Shown piece after piece: positions 31,182 to 39,455 of a DNA stretch of 64,000 nt. Source of the DNA: Schaalia dentiphila ATCC 17982 (GTDB lineage Bacteria; Actinomycetota; Actinomycetes; Actinomycetales; Actinomycetaceae); assembly GCF_000154225.1 (NCBI RefSeq), contig NZ_DS264586.1, forward strand, positions 836,527 through 900,526. Direction: 5' to 3'. The notes under the pieces are model-generated. The model ran no database searches. It was not told the DNA's origin and was given only the letters and a program-made list of their open reading frames with translations. Each line of letters begins with the position of its first letter. Position 1 is the first letter of the stretch. The position numbers and the translations under genes are program-made.

Positions 31182-31703
31182 CTACAGAGTATCGATAAAC
31201 TCCCGCAGGCCGCGCAGTGGCAACACCAGGTGGTTCTCCGCTCCCGGGCAGGGAACAAAGTTCGAGGACTGGCTGAGGTAGAACTCGCGCGCCTGGTCGT
31301 TGGCGCAGTGGACCAGGAGGGCAGCGAATCCCACCTCATTGCTGAGCTTGTGGGCTCGCAAGAGTGCGTCTTTGAGCAGGGCTGCGCCGATGCCTCGTCC
31401 CTGCGCGCGCTGATCGACGGCGAGGCGCGCAAGGATGAGAACAGGGCATGGGTCCGGGCGTCGTCCCGGTTTGAGAGCCTCTGGGAGGTCGCTCCGTGAT
31501 ACAGCCCCCATGGCCAGGGCATAGAAGCCCAGTGTCTCTGGTTCCTGCGTTGTGACGAAGACGCGCGCGTTTCGGGCTCGGTGGTTCTGCCACGCAAATC
31601 GGTGGAACCAGTCGTCGATCTCGGCGTTGCCCGACTGGAATCGTCCTCGTTCATCCTCGTGTTTAAGGAGACGAGGCTCTTGCAGGGCTGATACGTACAT
31701 CAC
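31182..31703 (-). CDS. GNAT-family toxin (TacT/AtaT type)
   Basis: 173 aa acetyltransferase. The acetyl-CoA loop appears as DQRAQGRGIGAALL near residue 95-108, and ARVFVTTQEPETLGFYALA is the usual strand before it. In this family the toxin acetylates aminoacyl-tRNA and blocks translation. The start overlaps the antitoxin stop (GTGATG at 31698-31703; either GTG or ATG can serve). The pairing with a DUF1778 antitoxin directly upstream supports the assignment. tRNA specificity cannot be read. Confidence 0.88.
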   Translation of the reverse strand: MMYVSALQEPRLLKHEDERGRFQSGNAEIDDWFHRFAWQNHRARNARVFVTTQEPETLGFYALAMGAVSRSDLPEALKPGRRPDPCPVLILARLAVDQRAQGRGIGAALLKDALLRAHKLSNEVGFAALLVHCANDQAREFYLSQSSNFVPCPGAENHLVLPLRGLREFIDTL

Positions 31704-32008
31704 TGATCAGAAGTGCGCGGAGCAGTCAGATTGATGTGCGTACCGAAGGGCGAGGGGCGCTCGAAAAGCTTGCGCAGCTTGGGGTCGTCCGTCGGCGGGG
31801 TCTGCAGGATCTCTTCGAAGCGGGCGTATTGTTCGTCGTTCATGAAGAAGATGCGCTGGTCGGCGAGACGTCGCTGCGCTTCCAGTGTTGCAGTGGAGAG
31901 AACGAAATCACTGATGCTACGGGCGTCCTGTTCGGCCGCTCGACGAATGAGCGCATCCTGTTCTTTGGTGAGGCGCAGGTCCAGGCGCTCTGTCTTTGTG
32001 GTACTCAT
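31700..32008 (-). CDS. DUF1778 (TacA-type) ribbon-helix-helix antitoxin
   Basis: 102 aa. The N-terminal half is a ribbon-helix-helix fold (KTERLDLRLTKEQDALIRRAAEQDARSISDFV...), typical of DUF1778 antitoxins, with the C-terminal tail (QYARFEEILQTPPTDDPKLR) that wraps the GNAT toxin. It both neutralizes the toxin and represses the operon. Two palindromes lie upstream (32028-32046 and 32061-32074) as likely operators. The order antitoxin-toxin with overlap is standard. Confidence 0.9.
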   Translation of the reverse strand: MSTTKTERLDLRLTKEQDALIRRAAEQDARSISDFVLSTATLEAQRRLADQRIFFMNDEQYARFEEILQTPPTDDPKLRKLFERPSPFGTHINLTAPRTSDQ

Positions 32009-32027
32009 TGGAGTCTCTCTTTCTTCT

Positions 32028-32074
32028 GTACGGCGTTTATCCGTACGTCCGCCTAACGTAGCATAGATCTATGC
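32028..32074 (-). promoter_or_regulatory. Palindromic operators upstream of the toxin-antitoxin pair
   Basis: GTACGG-N7-CCGTAC (32028-32046) and the perfect 14-bp palindrome GCATAGATCTATGC (32061-32074). Both lie in the promoter region, as expected for autoregulation by a ribbon-helix-helix antitoxin. Confidence 0.6.
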
Positions 32075-32223
32075 AAAGAACCACTTCTGTTAGCGCCCTT
32101 CAAAGTGTTCTGTCCCATACATGTGAGAGGGTTATATGGTGTCAAGGCGTTGCACGTTAGCGCGCTAGCTAGTACTTTGGTCGCGCAGAGATGAGGCCAG
32201 CTCGCAGTCGCCCTGCCCGGTCG

Positions 32224-33003
32224 TTAGTGCAGAATGCGCGCCAGGAAGTCCCTGGTGGCCTGCTCGCGCGGGTTATCGATGACCTGCTCGGGCGGGCCCT
32301 GCTCGACGATCTGTCCGTTTCGCAGGAACACGACGCGGTCTGCCGCCTGGCGGGCGAAGCTGATCTCGTGCGTCGCCATGAGGATGGTCGATCCCTGCTC
32401 CTTGATCTCGCGCACGAGGTCCAGGACCTCGCCGACGAGCACCGGGTCCAGCGCAGCCGTGATCTCATCCAGCAGGAGCAGCTCCGGGTTTGTGGCGAGG
32501 GCGCGTGCGATGGCGACGCGCTGCTGCTGGCCACCCGACAGGCGATCCGGATACTCCTTCGCCTTGTCCTTCAAGCCGATGCGGTCCAACAGCTCCATGC
32601 CGCGCTCGTGTGCGCGTTCCTTCTCCCAGCCGTGTACCTTGCGGGCGGCCAGGGTCACGTTGTCCAGCACAGACATGTGCGGGAACAGGTTGTAGTGCTG
32701 GAACACGACGCCAATGCGCGCGCGGATCTGATCCGCGTTCGCGCGCGGGTCCGTGATGTCCTCGCCGGCCAAGAAGATCTGGCCGTCGTCCACCCGCTCG
32801 AGCAGGTTCGCGCAGCGCAGCAGCGTCGACTTACCCGAGCCAGACGCGCCCAGGAGGACCACGACCTCGTGCGCTGCGACGTCCAGGTCCAGGCCGCGCA
32901 GGACGATGTTGTCTCCGAAGCACTTGACGACGCCGACGGCGCGCAGGACCGGGGTGGTGTTGTCCGAGGTGGGGGAGGCCTCGTAATTCGTGGGGACCGA
33001 CAT
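32224..33003 (-). CDS. Polar amino-acid ABC transporter ATP-binding protein (GlnQ/HisP type)
   Basis: 259 aa. Walker A GASGSGKST, signature LSGGQQQR, Walker B LLLLDE and switch His in MATHE are complete, and FQHYNLFPHMSVLDNV is characteristic of the PAAT family. Its start overlaps the permease stop by one base. With the permease and binding protein it forms an importer for an amino acid; ligand class is not determined. The first 17 residues are an extra polar extension. Confidence 0.92.
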   Translation of the reverse strand: MSVPTNYEASPTSDNTTPVLRAVGVVKCFGDNIVLRGLDLDVAAHEVVVLLGASGSGKSTLLRCANLLERVDDGQIFLAGEDITDPRANADQIRARIGVVFQHYNLFPHMSVLDNVTLAARKVHGWEKERAHERGMELLDRIGLKDKAKEYPDRLSGGQQQRVAIARALATNPELLLLDEITAALDPVLVGEVLDLVREIKEQGSTILMATHEISFARQAADRVVFLRNGQIVEQGPPEQVIDNPREQATRDFLARILH

Positions 33004-33875
33004 CAGACGGTGCCTCCCATCTGCTCGCGCTTACGCAGTCGGGCCGTGTACCAGTCCGACAGGCGAATGAAGGGGAACGACAAGATGATGAACAGCAGGC
33101 CGGCGACGACGTAGGACGTCATGTTGTAGGTCTTAGCCTGGACCATCTGTGCCGAACGGATCGCGTCGACCGCACCCAGGACCGAGATCAGGCCGACGTC
33201 CTTCTGCATGGAAATGAAGTCGTTCATCAGGGCGGGGGTCACCTTGCGGATCGCCTGCGGAACGATGATCATGCGCAGCGTCTGCCCGTGAGACAGGCCC
33301 AGCGAGCGCGCTGCGTAACGCTGGGAGGGGTGCACGGAGTCCAGGCCCGCGCGCAGCACCTCGGCGACGTACGAGGAGTACGTGAGGATCAGCGCGACCG
33401 TGCCCAGGAACGCGGTCGGGATACGCGTCGTCGGGTTGAGCGCCGGGATACCGAAGCCGATCAGGTAGAGGACGACCAGGAAGGGGACGCCTCGGAAAAT
33501 GTCCGTGTACGCGGCCGCCAGGAAGCGGATCGGGAAGAACACGGGACCGGCCAGCGTGCGCGCGGCCGCCAGCAGGGTTGCGAAGACGGCGACGCCCAGC
33601 ACCGAGATCAGCAGGATCCGGATGTTGAGCCACAGGCCGGCCAGGACCTGGGGGAAGGCTTCGATGAAGTACTTGCCGTTGAAGAAGGTGTTGCGGGTGG
33701 CCTCCCACCCGTCGGAGTGGACGACCACGGCGATGAGGACTCCCGCGACCACGATCGTGGAAGCCAGGGAGATGAGAATCGACCGGACCGTCTGCTTGCG
33801 CCGATAAGCGCGGCGGCCACGCTCCACCGCCGAAACGGTGAGCGTGGCCGCCGCGTTACTTGAGTAGTCACTCAT
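33003..33875 (-). CDS. Polar amino-acid ABC transporter permease (HisM/GlnP type)
   Basis: 290 aa. A cytoplasmic N-terminus of about 30 residues, then about five to six membrane helices. The PAAT signature is visible as TDIFRGVPFLVVLYLIGFGIPAL, and the ATPase-coupling loop as LSHGQTLRMIIVPQAIRKVTPALMNDF. Middle gene of a three-gene operon; the gap to the binding-protein gene is 12 bp. As the only permease gene it probably works as a homodimer. Confidence 0.92.
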   Translation of the reverse strand: MSDYSSNAAATLTVSAVERGRRAYRRKQTVRSILISLASTIVVAGVLIAVVVHSDGWEATRNTFFNGKYFIEAFPQVLAGLWLNIRILLISVLGVAVFATLLAAARTLAGPVFFPIRFLAAAYTDIFRGVPFLVVLYLIGFGIPALNPTTRIPTAFLGTVALILTYSSYVAEVLRAGLDSVHPSQRYAARSLGLSHGQTLRMIIVPQAIRKVTPALMNDFISMQKDVGLISVLGAVDAIRSAQMVQAKTYNMTSYVVAGLLFIILSFPFIRLSDWYTARLRKREQMGGTV

Positions 33876-33887
33876 GAGTGTGGGGCC

Positions 33888-34751
33888 TCACTTGAGGGTG
33901 GGCACGTTCTGTGCCTCGTTCAGCCACTTTTCCTGCAGTTCGGCAAGCTTGCCGGACTCGGCCAGGCGGTCGACCGCGGCGGAGACCGTGGGGGTGAGCT
34001 TGGAGCCCTTGGGCAGGACGATGCCGTATTCCTCGCCGCCCGTCGTGTCGTCGAACTGGCCGATGATGACGCCGTCATCGATCTGCGCGGAGACCATGTA
34101 GAACGCGGTTGGCAGGTCGACGACGATCGCGTCCACGCGGCCCGTCTGCAGGGCCAGGACCGTGTCGTCGGAGGAGTTGAACATCTGCAGCTTCTGGCTG
34201 AGGCCGGACTCCAGGTGATCGGAGGCGAACTGCTGCGATGTCGTGCCGGCCTGGACGCCGATCAGGACGTCCTTGAGGTCAGCGATGGACTTCGCGTCGG
34301 CGGCCGGGGTGCCGGCCTTGGTGATGATCGCCGATGTGGTCGTGTAGTACGGGGATGTGAAGTCGACGGCGTTCTTACGCTCGTCGGTGATGGAGAACTG
34401 CTGGATGTTCAGGTCCCAGTCCTTGGCGCCGGGGGTGATCGACGCGTCGAAGGTGGCGCGCACCCACTGGACGTTGTCGGCGGTGTAGCCGAGTTCCTCG
34501 GCCAGGGCGTAGATGACGGCGGACTCGTAGCCTTCGCCCGAGGCTGGGTCGTTGTCCAGGATCCACGGCGAGTAGGCGGGATCGGAGGTGGCGACGGTGA
34601 GCTTACCTTCCGTCACGGTCGGCAGCGCGCCGGGGCCGTAGGTCTGCTCGGCGTCGGCGGAAGAAGAGGAGCTCGTGCCGCCCGTGCAGGCGGCCAGGCC
34701 GAGGGCCGCGATGGCGGCGACGGCAGTGAGGGAACGGACAGAGCGGCGCAT
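33888..34751 (-). CDS. Amino-acid-binding lipoprotein (SBP family 3)
   Basis: 287 aa. Start ATG at 34749-34751 with GGGAGG 4 bases upstream. Signal peptide with lipobox LAAC (Cys about 22), Ser-rich linker, then the SBP_bac_3 fold: KLTVATSDPAYSPWILDND, GYESAVIYALAEELGY and DLNIQQFSITDERKNAVDFTSPYY. It delivers the substrate to the permease/ATPase pair. The binding residues fit a polar amino acid (Arg in the SITDERK segment) but the ligand is not certain. Confidence 0.92.
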   Translation of the reverse strand: MRRSVRSLTAVAAIAALGLAACTGGTSSSSSADAEQTYGPGALPTVTEGKLTVATSDPAYSPWILDNDPASGEGYESAVIYALAEELGYTADNVQWVRATFDASITPGAKDWDLNIQQFSITDERKNAVDFTSPYYTTTSAIITKAGTPAADAKSIADLKDVLIGVQAGTTSQQFASDHLESGLSQKLQMFNSSDDTVLALQTGRVDAIVVDLPTAFYMVSAQIDDGVIIGQFDDTTGGEEYGIVLPKGSKLTPTVSAAVDRLAESGKLAELQEKWLNEAQNVPTLK

Positions 34752-34948
34752 GGGGCCTCCCGGTGACGTGGGGGATTCCGCCTTGTGGGCGGGTCTGACT
34801 CGATGAGCGTATAGGCGCGCCGCACAATGCGCTGGCGTCGTTTCGCTGCACGAAACAATGGAACGAGGCATGGGCTGGGGAAATGTTGGAATCGTTGGGG
34901 TTTCGTGGGGTTGGGGGATGGGACACAGTGGTGTGTGGGCATGCGAAA

Positions 34949-34973
34949 GGGCCGGGCCACGCCGGCCCGGCCC
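34949..34973 (-). terminator. Terminator after the 50-aa helical protein gene
   Basis: GGGCCGGGCC / GGCCCGGCCC stem, 10 bp, 5-base loop, close behind the stop codon. Confidence 0.8.
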
Positions 34974-34983
34974 TCCCGTCAGA

Positions 34984-35136
34984 TCACTTCTGGAGCTTGT
35001 CCTTCAGATCGGAGACGACCTCGGTCGCCTTGTCCTTGGCAGCCTCGACGGCCTTCTCGACGTTTTCTTCGCCGAAGGTTTCCTTGGCCTTCTCGAGACC
35101 CTCTTCAGCCTGCTTCTTCAGATCTTCCAGACCCAT
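34984..35136 (-). CDS. 50-aa LEA-like charged amphipathic helix protein
   Basis: 50 aa: MGLEDLKKQAEEGLEKAKET..., ending SDLKDKLQK. It is almost entirely Lys, Glu, Asp and Ala with an 11-residue-type amphipathic pattern and no membrane segment. AAGGAGG lies 4 bases before the ATG, and a GC-rich terminator follows, so the gene is well supported despite its size. It is a short paralogue of the 81-aa protein at 40934-41179 (MSLEDLAKKAEEGFEK...). Proteins of this type resemble LEA or CsbD-like stress proteins, or MT0933-type antitoxins; I can support only the composition. Confidence 0.8.
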   Translation of the reverse strand: MGLEDLKKQAEEGLEKAKETFGEENVEKAVEAAKDKATEVVSDLKDKLQK

Positions 35137-35280
35137 GTTTCCTCCTTGGAACGAGCCGCTCGTATTGGTCGAGCGGATGGTCTCACCCTATGCTCGAACC
35201 GTGGTGCTCGCGCGTTCAAGGCGTTCCGCGGCGCGTTCGTTCCCTGTGCGTTCAAGGCGTGGGACAGTGTGCCGTCGGGC

Positions 35281-35730
35281 TTAGGCCCCCTCGGCGAGCT
35301 TCCAGTCGTCGAAGGTGAACTCGGGGGAGACGACGCAGGTGGCCAGCGCGTAGTCGCTGCGGGCGAAGGTGCGCTGCCAGGTGCCGGCGGGCACGAGGAT
35401 CTGCACGGGGTTGCTCGCATCGGAGGCCTGCGTTCCGGCCGGAGAACCCAACGTCACGATGCGCGGGTCGGCCTCGGGGGCGTCCCTGCTGCCTCCCAGG
35501 TGCACCTCGAGGGCGCCGGGCCCCGACCAGATCCACAGTTCGTCGGAGTGAACGAGGTGCCAGCGGGCCTCCTCGTCGCGGTCGAGGAGGAAGATGATTG
35601 CGGAGGCGCTGTGACGGCTCCCGCGCGGCGTGTCCACCTGCGCGGGCGCGGTCCACGTGCGGCGGTAGTGGCCGCCCTCGGGGTGGGGCGCGAGGCCCAT
35701 GGCATCAATCAGCGGGGACACGTCGGTCAT
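35281..35730 (-). CDS. DUF985 cupin-like protein (Cupin_5)
   Basis: 149 aa from the ATG at 35728-35730. DUF985 hallmarks: LGLAPHPEGGHYRRTW at the N-terminus, SAIIFLLDRDEEARWHLVHSDELWIW in the centre, and VPAGTWQRTF near the C-terminus. These are RmlC-like barrel proteins, often annotated as possible sugar-modifying or epimerase-like, without firm function. The His residues of the HxxHSDE segment could bind a metal. It lies 52 bp downstream of the amidohydrolase on the same strand. Confidence 0.88.
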   Translation of the reverse strand: MTDVSPLIDAMGLAPHPEGGHYRRTWTAPAQVDTPRGSRHSASAIIFLLDRDEEARWHLVHSDELWIWSGPGALEVHLGGSRDAPEADPRIVTLGSPAGTQASDASNPVQILVPAGTWQRTFARSDYALATCVVSPEFTFDDWKLAEGA

Positions 35731-35782
35731 GCGAAGCTCCAAACGAAGGGAAAGGGAGGCGAGCGAAAGGGAAACGACAGGG

Positions 35783-37075
35783 TTAGCGCGAGGCCGAGTA
35801 GCGCACGCGCCCGGACACGACGGTCTCGACGACGCGACCGGCACCGTGGCGGGCAACGGTATCGATGGTCTCCACGATCGAGGTGACGGGCACGTCGATG
35901 ACGCACATGTCGGCGACCGCGCCCGACTGGAGCTGACCGAGGCGATCAGGTCCGGTCGCCAGGCCCATCGCGGTGGCACCGCCCAGGGTTGCGGCCTGCA
36001 GGAGGCGGCGCGCCAGGTCCTGATCCTCGTAGCCCTGCGCTTGCGCCAGGTCGAAGAGGAGGGCGACGTCCTCGAGCAGGTCGAGGGACGGGGAGGAGGA
36101 CAGGGAGTCCGTGCCCACCGCGATCATGTTGCCCTCGGTGAGGTAGGCGCCGACGGGCGGCGCGTCCAAGCCGATCACCCGGTTCGAGCGCGGGCACAGC
36201 GCCACGGCCGTCTGGCGGGCGCGCAGTCGCCGGCGGTCGTCGGCCCGCATGTACACGCCGTGGGCGACGTGGCAGTCGGGTCCGAGGACGCCCAGCTGGT
36301 CGACGAACTGCGTCGACGAGAAGCCACCCCCGCGCGAGCGCATCGCCGTGAATGACGAGGAGTGCTCGCTCTTCCACAGGTCCGCCAGGGCGGTCGTGCG
36401 CGTTTCGGACCATTCGGCCTCGGAGTGGGACTCGCCCAGGTGGATGTGGATGCGCATGCCGCGACGCCTGGCCATGTCCGGCAGATCCAGCAGCGGCTCG
36501 GCGTCAAGGGAGTAGGGGGCGTGCGGGGAGATGCCCACGGCCGGAGGGGTCGGCATGGCGTCGAGGGATGCGGAGACCTCGCGTTCTCCTCGGGCTCGCC
36601 ACTCCTCGTTCGACCAGCTCATGACCTCCCAGTAGGTGACGCCGTGCAGTCCGGCGTCGTGCAGGGCCGAGGCCGCGGCCGCGTCCGTCACCACGTCGGC
36701 GGCGGCGGTTGTGCCGCTTTCCAGGAGCAGCCGGGCGCCGGCGGCCGCGTCGCCTCCCCAGTCCAGGCCGCCCGCGTCGTAGACCTCGTCGAAGGCACGC
36801 GCCCAATCGTCGAAACCGCGGTACTGCCCCGCGCCCACGGACGCCATGCCCGTGTACTGCAGGTGCGTGTGCGCATTGACGAGGCCGGGGAGCAGCACGC
36901 CGTCAAAGTGGCGTTCGGTGAAAGAAAGGCCGCGCTGCGTGAGCGTTTCGACGACCCAGTCGCGCGCGCCCACGTGCTCGATGCGCCCGTCGCGCACGGC
37001 AACAGCGCCGTCGAGGATCGAGGGGGCGGTGATCGGGATGACCATGCCGGCGGACCAGACGACCACGTCGCTCAT
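35783..37075 (-). CDS. Amidohydrolase (Atz/Trz family; SAH/MTA deaminase-like)
   Basis: 430 aa. Metal-binding motif GLVNAHTHLQYTGM (HxH) near residue 65, a third His in IHIHLGES near 200, then HGVYM, and Asp in AVGTDSLSSSPSLDLL near 320. This order matches metal-dependent deaminases of adenosine-derived compounds such as S-adenosylhomocysteine, methylthioadenosine or aminofutalosine. The neighbouring SAH hydrolase-like gene makes SAH-related salvage the best guess. AAAGG precedes the ATG. The usual PGLVNAH start of the family is intact. Confidence 0.87.
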   Translation of the reverse strand: MSDVVVWSAGMVIPITAPSILDGAVAVRDGRIEHVGARDWVVETLTQRGLSFTERHFDGVLLPGLVNAHTHLQYTGMASVGAGQYRGFDDWARAFDEVYDAGGLDWGGDAAAGARLLLESGTTAAADVVTDAAAASALHDAGLHGVTYWEVMSWSNEEWRARGEREVSASLDAMPTPPAVGISPHAPYSLDAEPLLDLPDMARRRGMRIHIHLGESHSEAEWSETRTTALADLWKSEHSSSFTAMRSRGGGFSSTQFVDQLGVLGPDCHVAHGVYMRADDRRRLRARQTAVALCPRSNRVIGLDAPPVGAYLTEGNMIAVGTDSLSSSPSLDLLEDVALLFDLAQAQGYEDQDLARRLLQAATLGGATAMGLATGPDRLGQLQSGAVADMCVIDVPVTSIVETIDTVARHGAGRVVETVVSGRVRYSASR

Positions 37076-37158
37076 GGGGGACCTTTCAGTGGGGGACGCT
37101 GACTAACAGTGTAGAAGCGGGGCGGGCGCACCGGCCCGCCGGTGGACGTGAGCTGCGA

Positions 37159-38625
37159 CTATGACAGGGACAGGGCGCCGAGCGCTGCTGCGGCCACCGC
37201 GTCGTCGGCCTCGCGCGGCAGGTCATGCAGACCGGGGGCCAGCTCGCCTTCGTGGGTGAGGAGCTCGCGCAGGGACGCCAGCTGCACGCCGAAGCTCATG
37301 TCCATAATTTCGATGGGGTTTCCTTCGCCCGCCGTGTAGTTGATGCCCTCCCCGCGCTCGAGGATGCGTAGCGTCTTGCCGGAGGGGCTGGTCAGGGTCT
37401 GCACGTGGGGATCGCCCGACTCGGCCATGACCCAGGAGGCGGCTACGGCCTCGTCGATGGATACTTCCCCGTCGACGCCGCCGGCGACCGTGACGATCGC
37501 GCCCTCGGGCGCCGCCTCCAGTGCGCTTAGCGGGATCGTCGCCCGCTCGCCCGTCGCGGAGATCAGCATGCCGGCGCTCGCAGCGGCCTCCTGCAGCGAG
37601 GCCACGGCGAACCCGTCCATCGACGCCTGCAGGGCACGCACGGGGTCCAGCTCCACGACGGTCACGCGCGCCCCGAGCGCCGCGCCGAAGCGCGCGCAGC
37701 CGCGCCCCACGTCGCCGTAGCCGATGACGACGACGCTCATCCCCGCCACGGGCGCACCGACGCCGCGCGGGTCGATCAGGTCGAGGATCGTCGTCCAGCA
37801 CGACTGGCCCGTCCCGTAGGCGTTGTCGAACAGGGTCTTCGAACGCGCATCGTTCGAGGCTAGGACCGGAATGCGCAGATCGAAAGAACGCAGGGGGCGC
37901 AGCCCCGAGGTGGTCTCCTCCGCAGCACCGACCAGCGCGTCCAGGACACCCGGGCAGCGCTGGGTATCGTGCGCCAGGCGGATCAGGTGGGAGCCGTCAT
38001 CCAGCAGGAATTCGCTGCGCTGGGCCAAAAACTCGCGTGCGAGCTCCCACTCGCGCTCGCGGGAGGCGCGCGAGTCCGCGAAGACGGGGATGCCGGCGTC
38101 GCGCAGGCGGGCAGCGACGTCCTCGCGAGTCTCGGATGCCCAGCCGAAGACGCTCACGCGCGCCCCGGCCTCGGAGAGCATGAGAGCCAGGGCCGCCGTT
38201 TTCGGCTCCAGGACGAGGGAGAGCCCCACGCTTCGGCCCGCCACCAGGGGAGCCAGGGCGTGTGTCGCCGCCTCGGTGACGGGCATGTGGGCGCGCGCCC
38301 ACTCGATGCGTCCCTCGTCGCCGGGGCCCGTGATGGTGCGCCCGTCGGGGGCAATGACGGCGCGGAACGTGCCTCCGGGCGCCAGGACCGTGATCGCTCC
38401 GGGCGTGGGGGCCGCGTCCTCCTCGAGCGCGAACACGACCGGGGGCGAGGCTGGGGTTCCCTCGGGCTCGGCAATCGGGTGCACGTGGGCGCCGAACGAG
38501 CGCAGCAGGGCGGCCAGCGTCGGGTCGTCCGTCGCGAAGGAACGCCCTGCGATGAGCATGTTCGTGGCCCGCGCATAGGCGCGTAGCAGCAGCTGGGCGG
38601 CGAGGGGATCCAGGGCGCGGTTCAT
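37159..38625 (-). CDS. S-adenosylhomocysteine hydrolase-like protein (divergent)
   Basis: 488 aa. The NAD-binding motif VVVIGYGDVGRGCA near residue 270 and the preceding segment FDNAYGTGQSCWTTILDL, equivalent to the SAHH family's N-x-Y-G-x-G/C-QS region, are clear. The C-terminal GVQLASLRELL and the SATGERATIPLSAL stretch also fit. The N-terminal 200 residues are unlike typical SAHH, so it is a divergent member. SAHH splits SAH to adenosine and homocysteine. Starts 6 bases behind TACGTT (leaderless). Adjacent to the amidohydrolase on the same strand, which suggests a shared salvage task. Confidence 0.85.
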   Translation of the reverse strand: MNRALDPLAAQLLLRAYARATNMLIAGRSFATDDPTLAALLRSFGAHVHPIAEPEGTPASPPVVFALEEDAAPTPGAITVLAPGGTFRAVIAPDGRTITGPGDEGRIEWARAHMPVTEAATHALAPLVAGRSVGLSLVLEPKTAALALMLSEAGARVSVFGWASETREDVAARLRDAGIPVFADSRASREREWELAREFLAQRSEFLLDDGSHLIRLAHDTQRCPGVLDALVGAAEETTSGLRPLRSFDLRIPVLASNDARSKTLFDNAYGTGQSCWTTILDLIDPRGVGAPVAGMSVVVIGYGDVGRGCARFGAALGARVTVVELDPVRALQASMDGFAVASLQEAAASAGMLISATGERATIPLSALEAAPEGAIVTVAGGVDGEVSIDEAVAASWVMAESGDPHVQTLTSPSGKTLRILERGEGINYTAGEGNPIEIMDMSFGVQLASLRELLTHEGELAPGLHDLPREADDAVAAAALGALSLS

Positions 38626-38729
38626 GCGTCAAACGTAGCAACTGCGGCGTCAATGTCGGGGATGAGCCAGGGGGAGACCAGGGCAGACCCTCATAGAATC
38701 GCGCGGGGCTGTGGGCCTATCGTTCAAAC

Positions 38730-39455
38730 ATGACACACGACACGGCGGGTCTGGTGACCCGAGCACTGACGAAGACATACATGCGCGGGCACACGCCCGT
38801 CCACGCCCTGGCGGGCGTCGACCTTACCCTCCCGCAGGGCACGCAGGTGGCGATCATGGGCCCCTCGGGCTCCGGTAAGACGACGCTCCTGCACTGCCTG
38901 GCGGGCGTGCTGCGCCCCAGCTCCGGGTCGATCACCCTGGACGGTGAAGAGATGACGACCATGTCGGAGCGGATTCTCTCCAACCTGCGTCTGCGCCGCT
39001 TCGGCTTCGTATTCCAGGATGGCCAGCTCCTGCCCGAGCTGCCCACGGAAGAGAACATCGCGATGCCCCTCATGCTGGCGGGCACGCCCAAATCGCAGGC
39101 TATTTCCCGGGCGCGCGAGATCCTGGCGAACCTCGGGCTCGACGGCGCCGGCCCCTACCGCCCCGGCCAGCTGTCGGGAGGACAGGCCCAGCGCGTCGCG
39201 ATCGGCCGTGCGCTCGCCACCGATCCCTCGGTGATCTTCGCGGATGAGCCCACGGGGGCCCTCGACCAGGCCACCGGCGGCGAGGTCATGTCCCTGCTGA
39301 CGAGTGCCTGTGCCTCCACCGGGGCATCCCTTGTCCTCGTCACCCACGATCCCGCTGTTGCCGCGCGCCTGCCGCACACGATCCACGTGCGCGATGGCCG
39401 CATCTCCCTCGAGGCACGAGGCAGTGGAACCCCCAACCAGGGGGTGGCCCGATGA
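38730..39455 (+). CDS. ABC transporter ATP-binding protein (MacB/LolD type)
   Basis: 241 aa. Walker A GPSGSGKTT, signature LSGGQAQR, Walker B VIFADEPTGALD, which is the MacB/LolD/FtsE-type variant. RFGFVFQDGQLLPELPTEENIAMPLML is the family Q-loop region. The start ATG lies 6 bases behind TATCGT (leaderless), and the stop overlaps the next gene by 4 bases (ATGA). It drives a mechanotransmission-type exporter rather than an importer. Substrate unknown: antimicrobial peptide, lipoprotein or drug are usual in this family. Confidence 0.9.
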   Translation: MTHDTAGLVTRALTKTYMRGHTPVHALAGVDLTLPQGTQVAIMGPSGSGKTTLLHCLAGVLRPSSGSITLDGEEMTTMSERILSNLRLRRFGFVFQDGQLLPELPTEENIAMPLMLAGTPKSQAISRAREILANLGLDGAGPYRPGQLSGGQAQRVAIGRALATDPSVIFADEPTGALDQATGGEVMSLLTSACASTGASLVLVTHDPAVAARLPHTIHVRDGRISLEARGSGTPNQGVAR

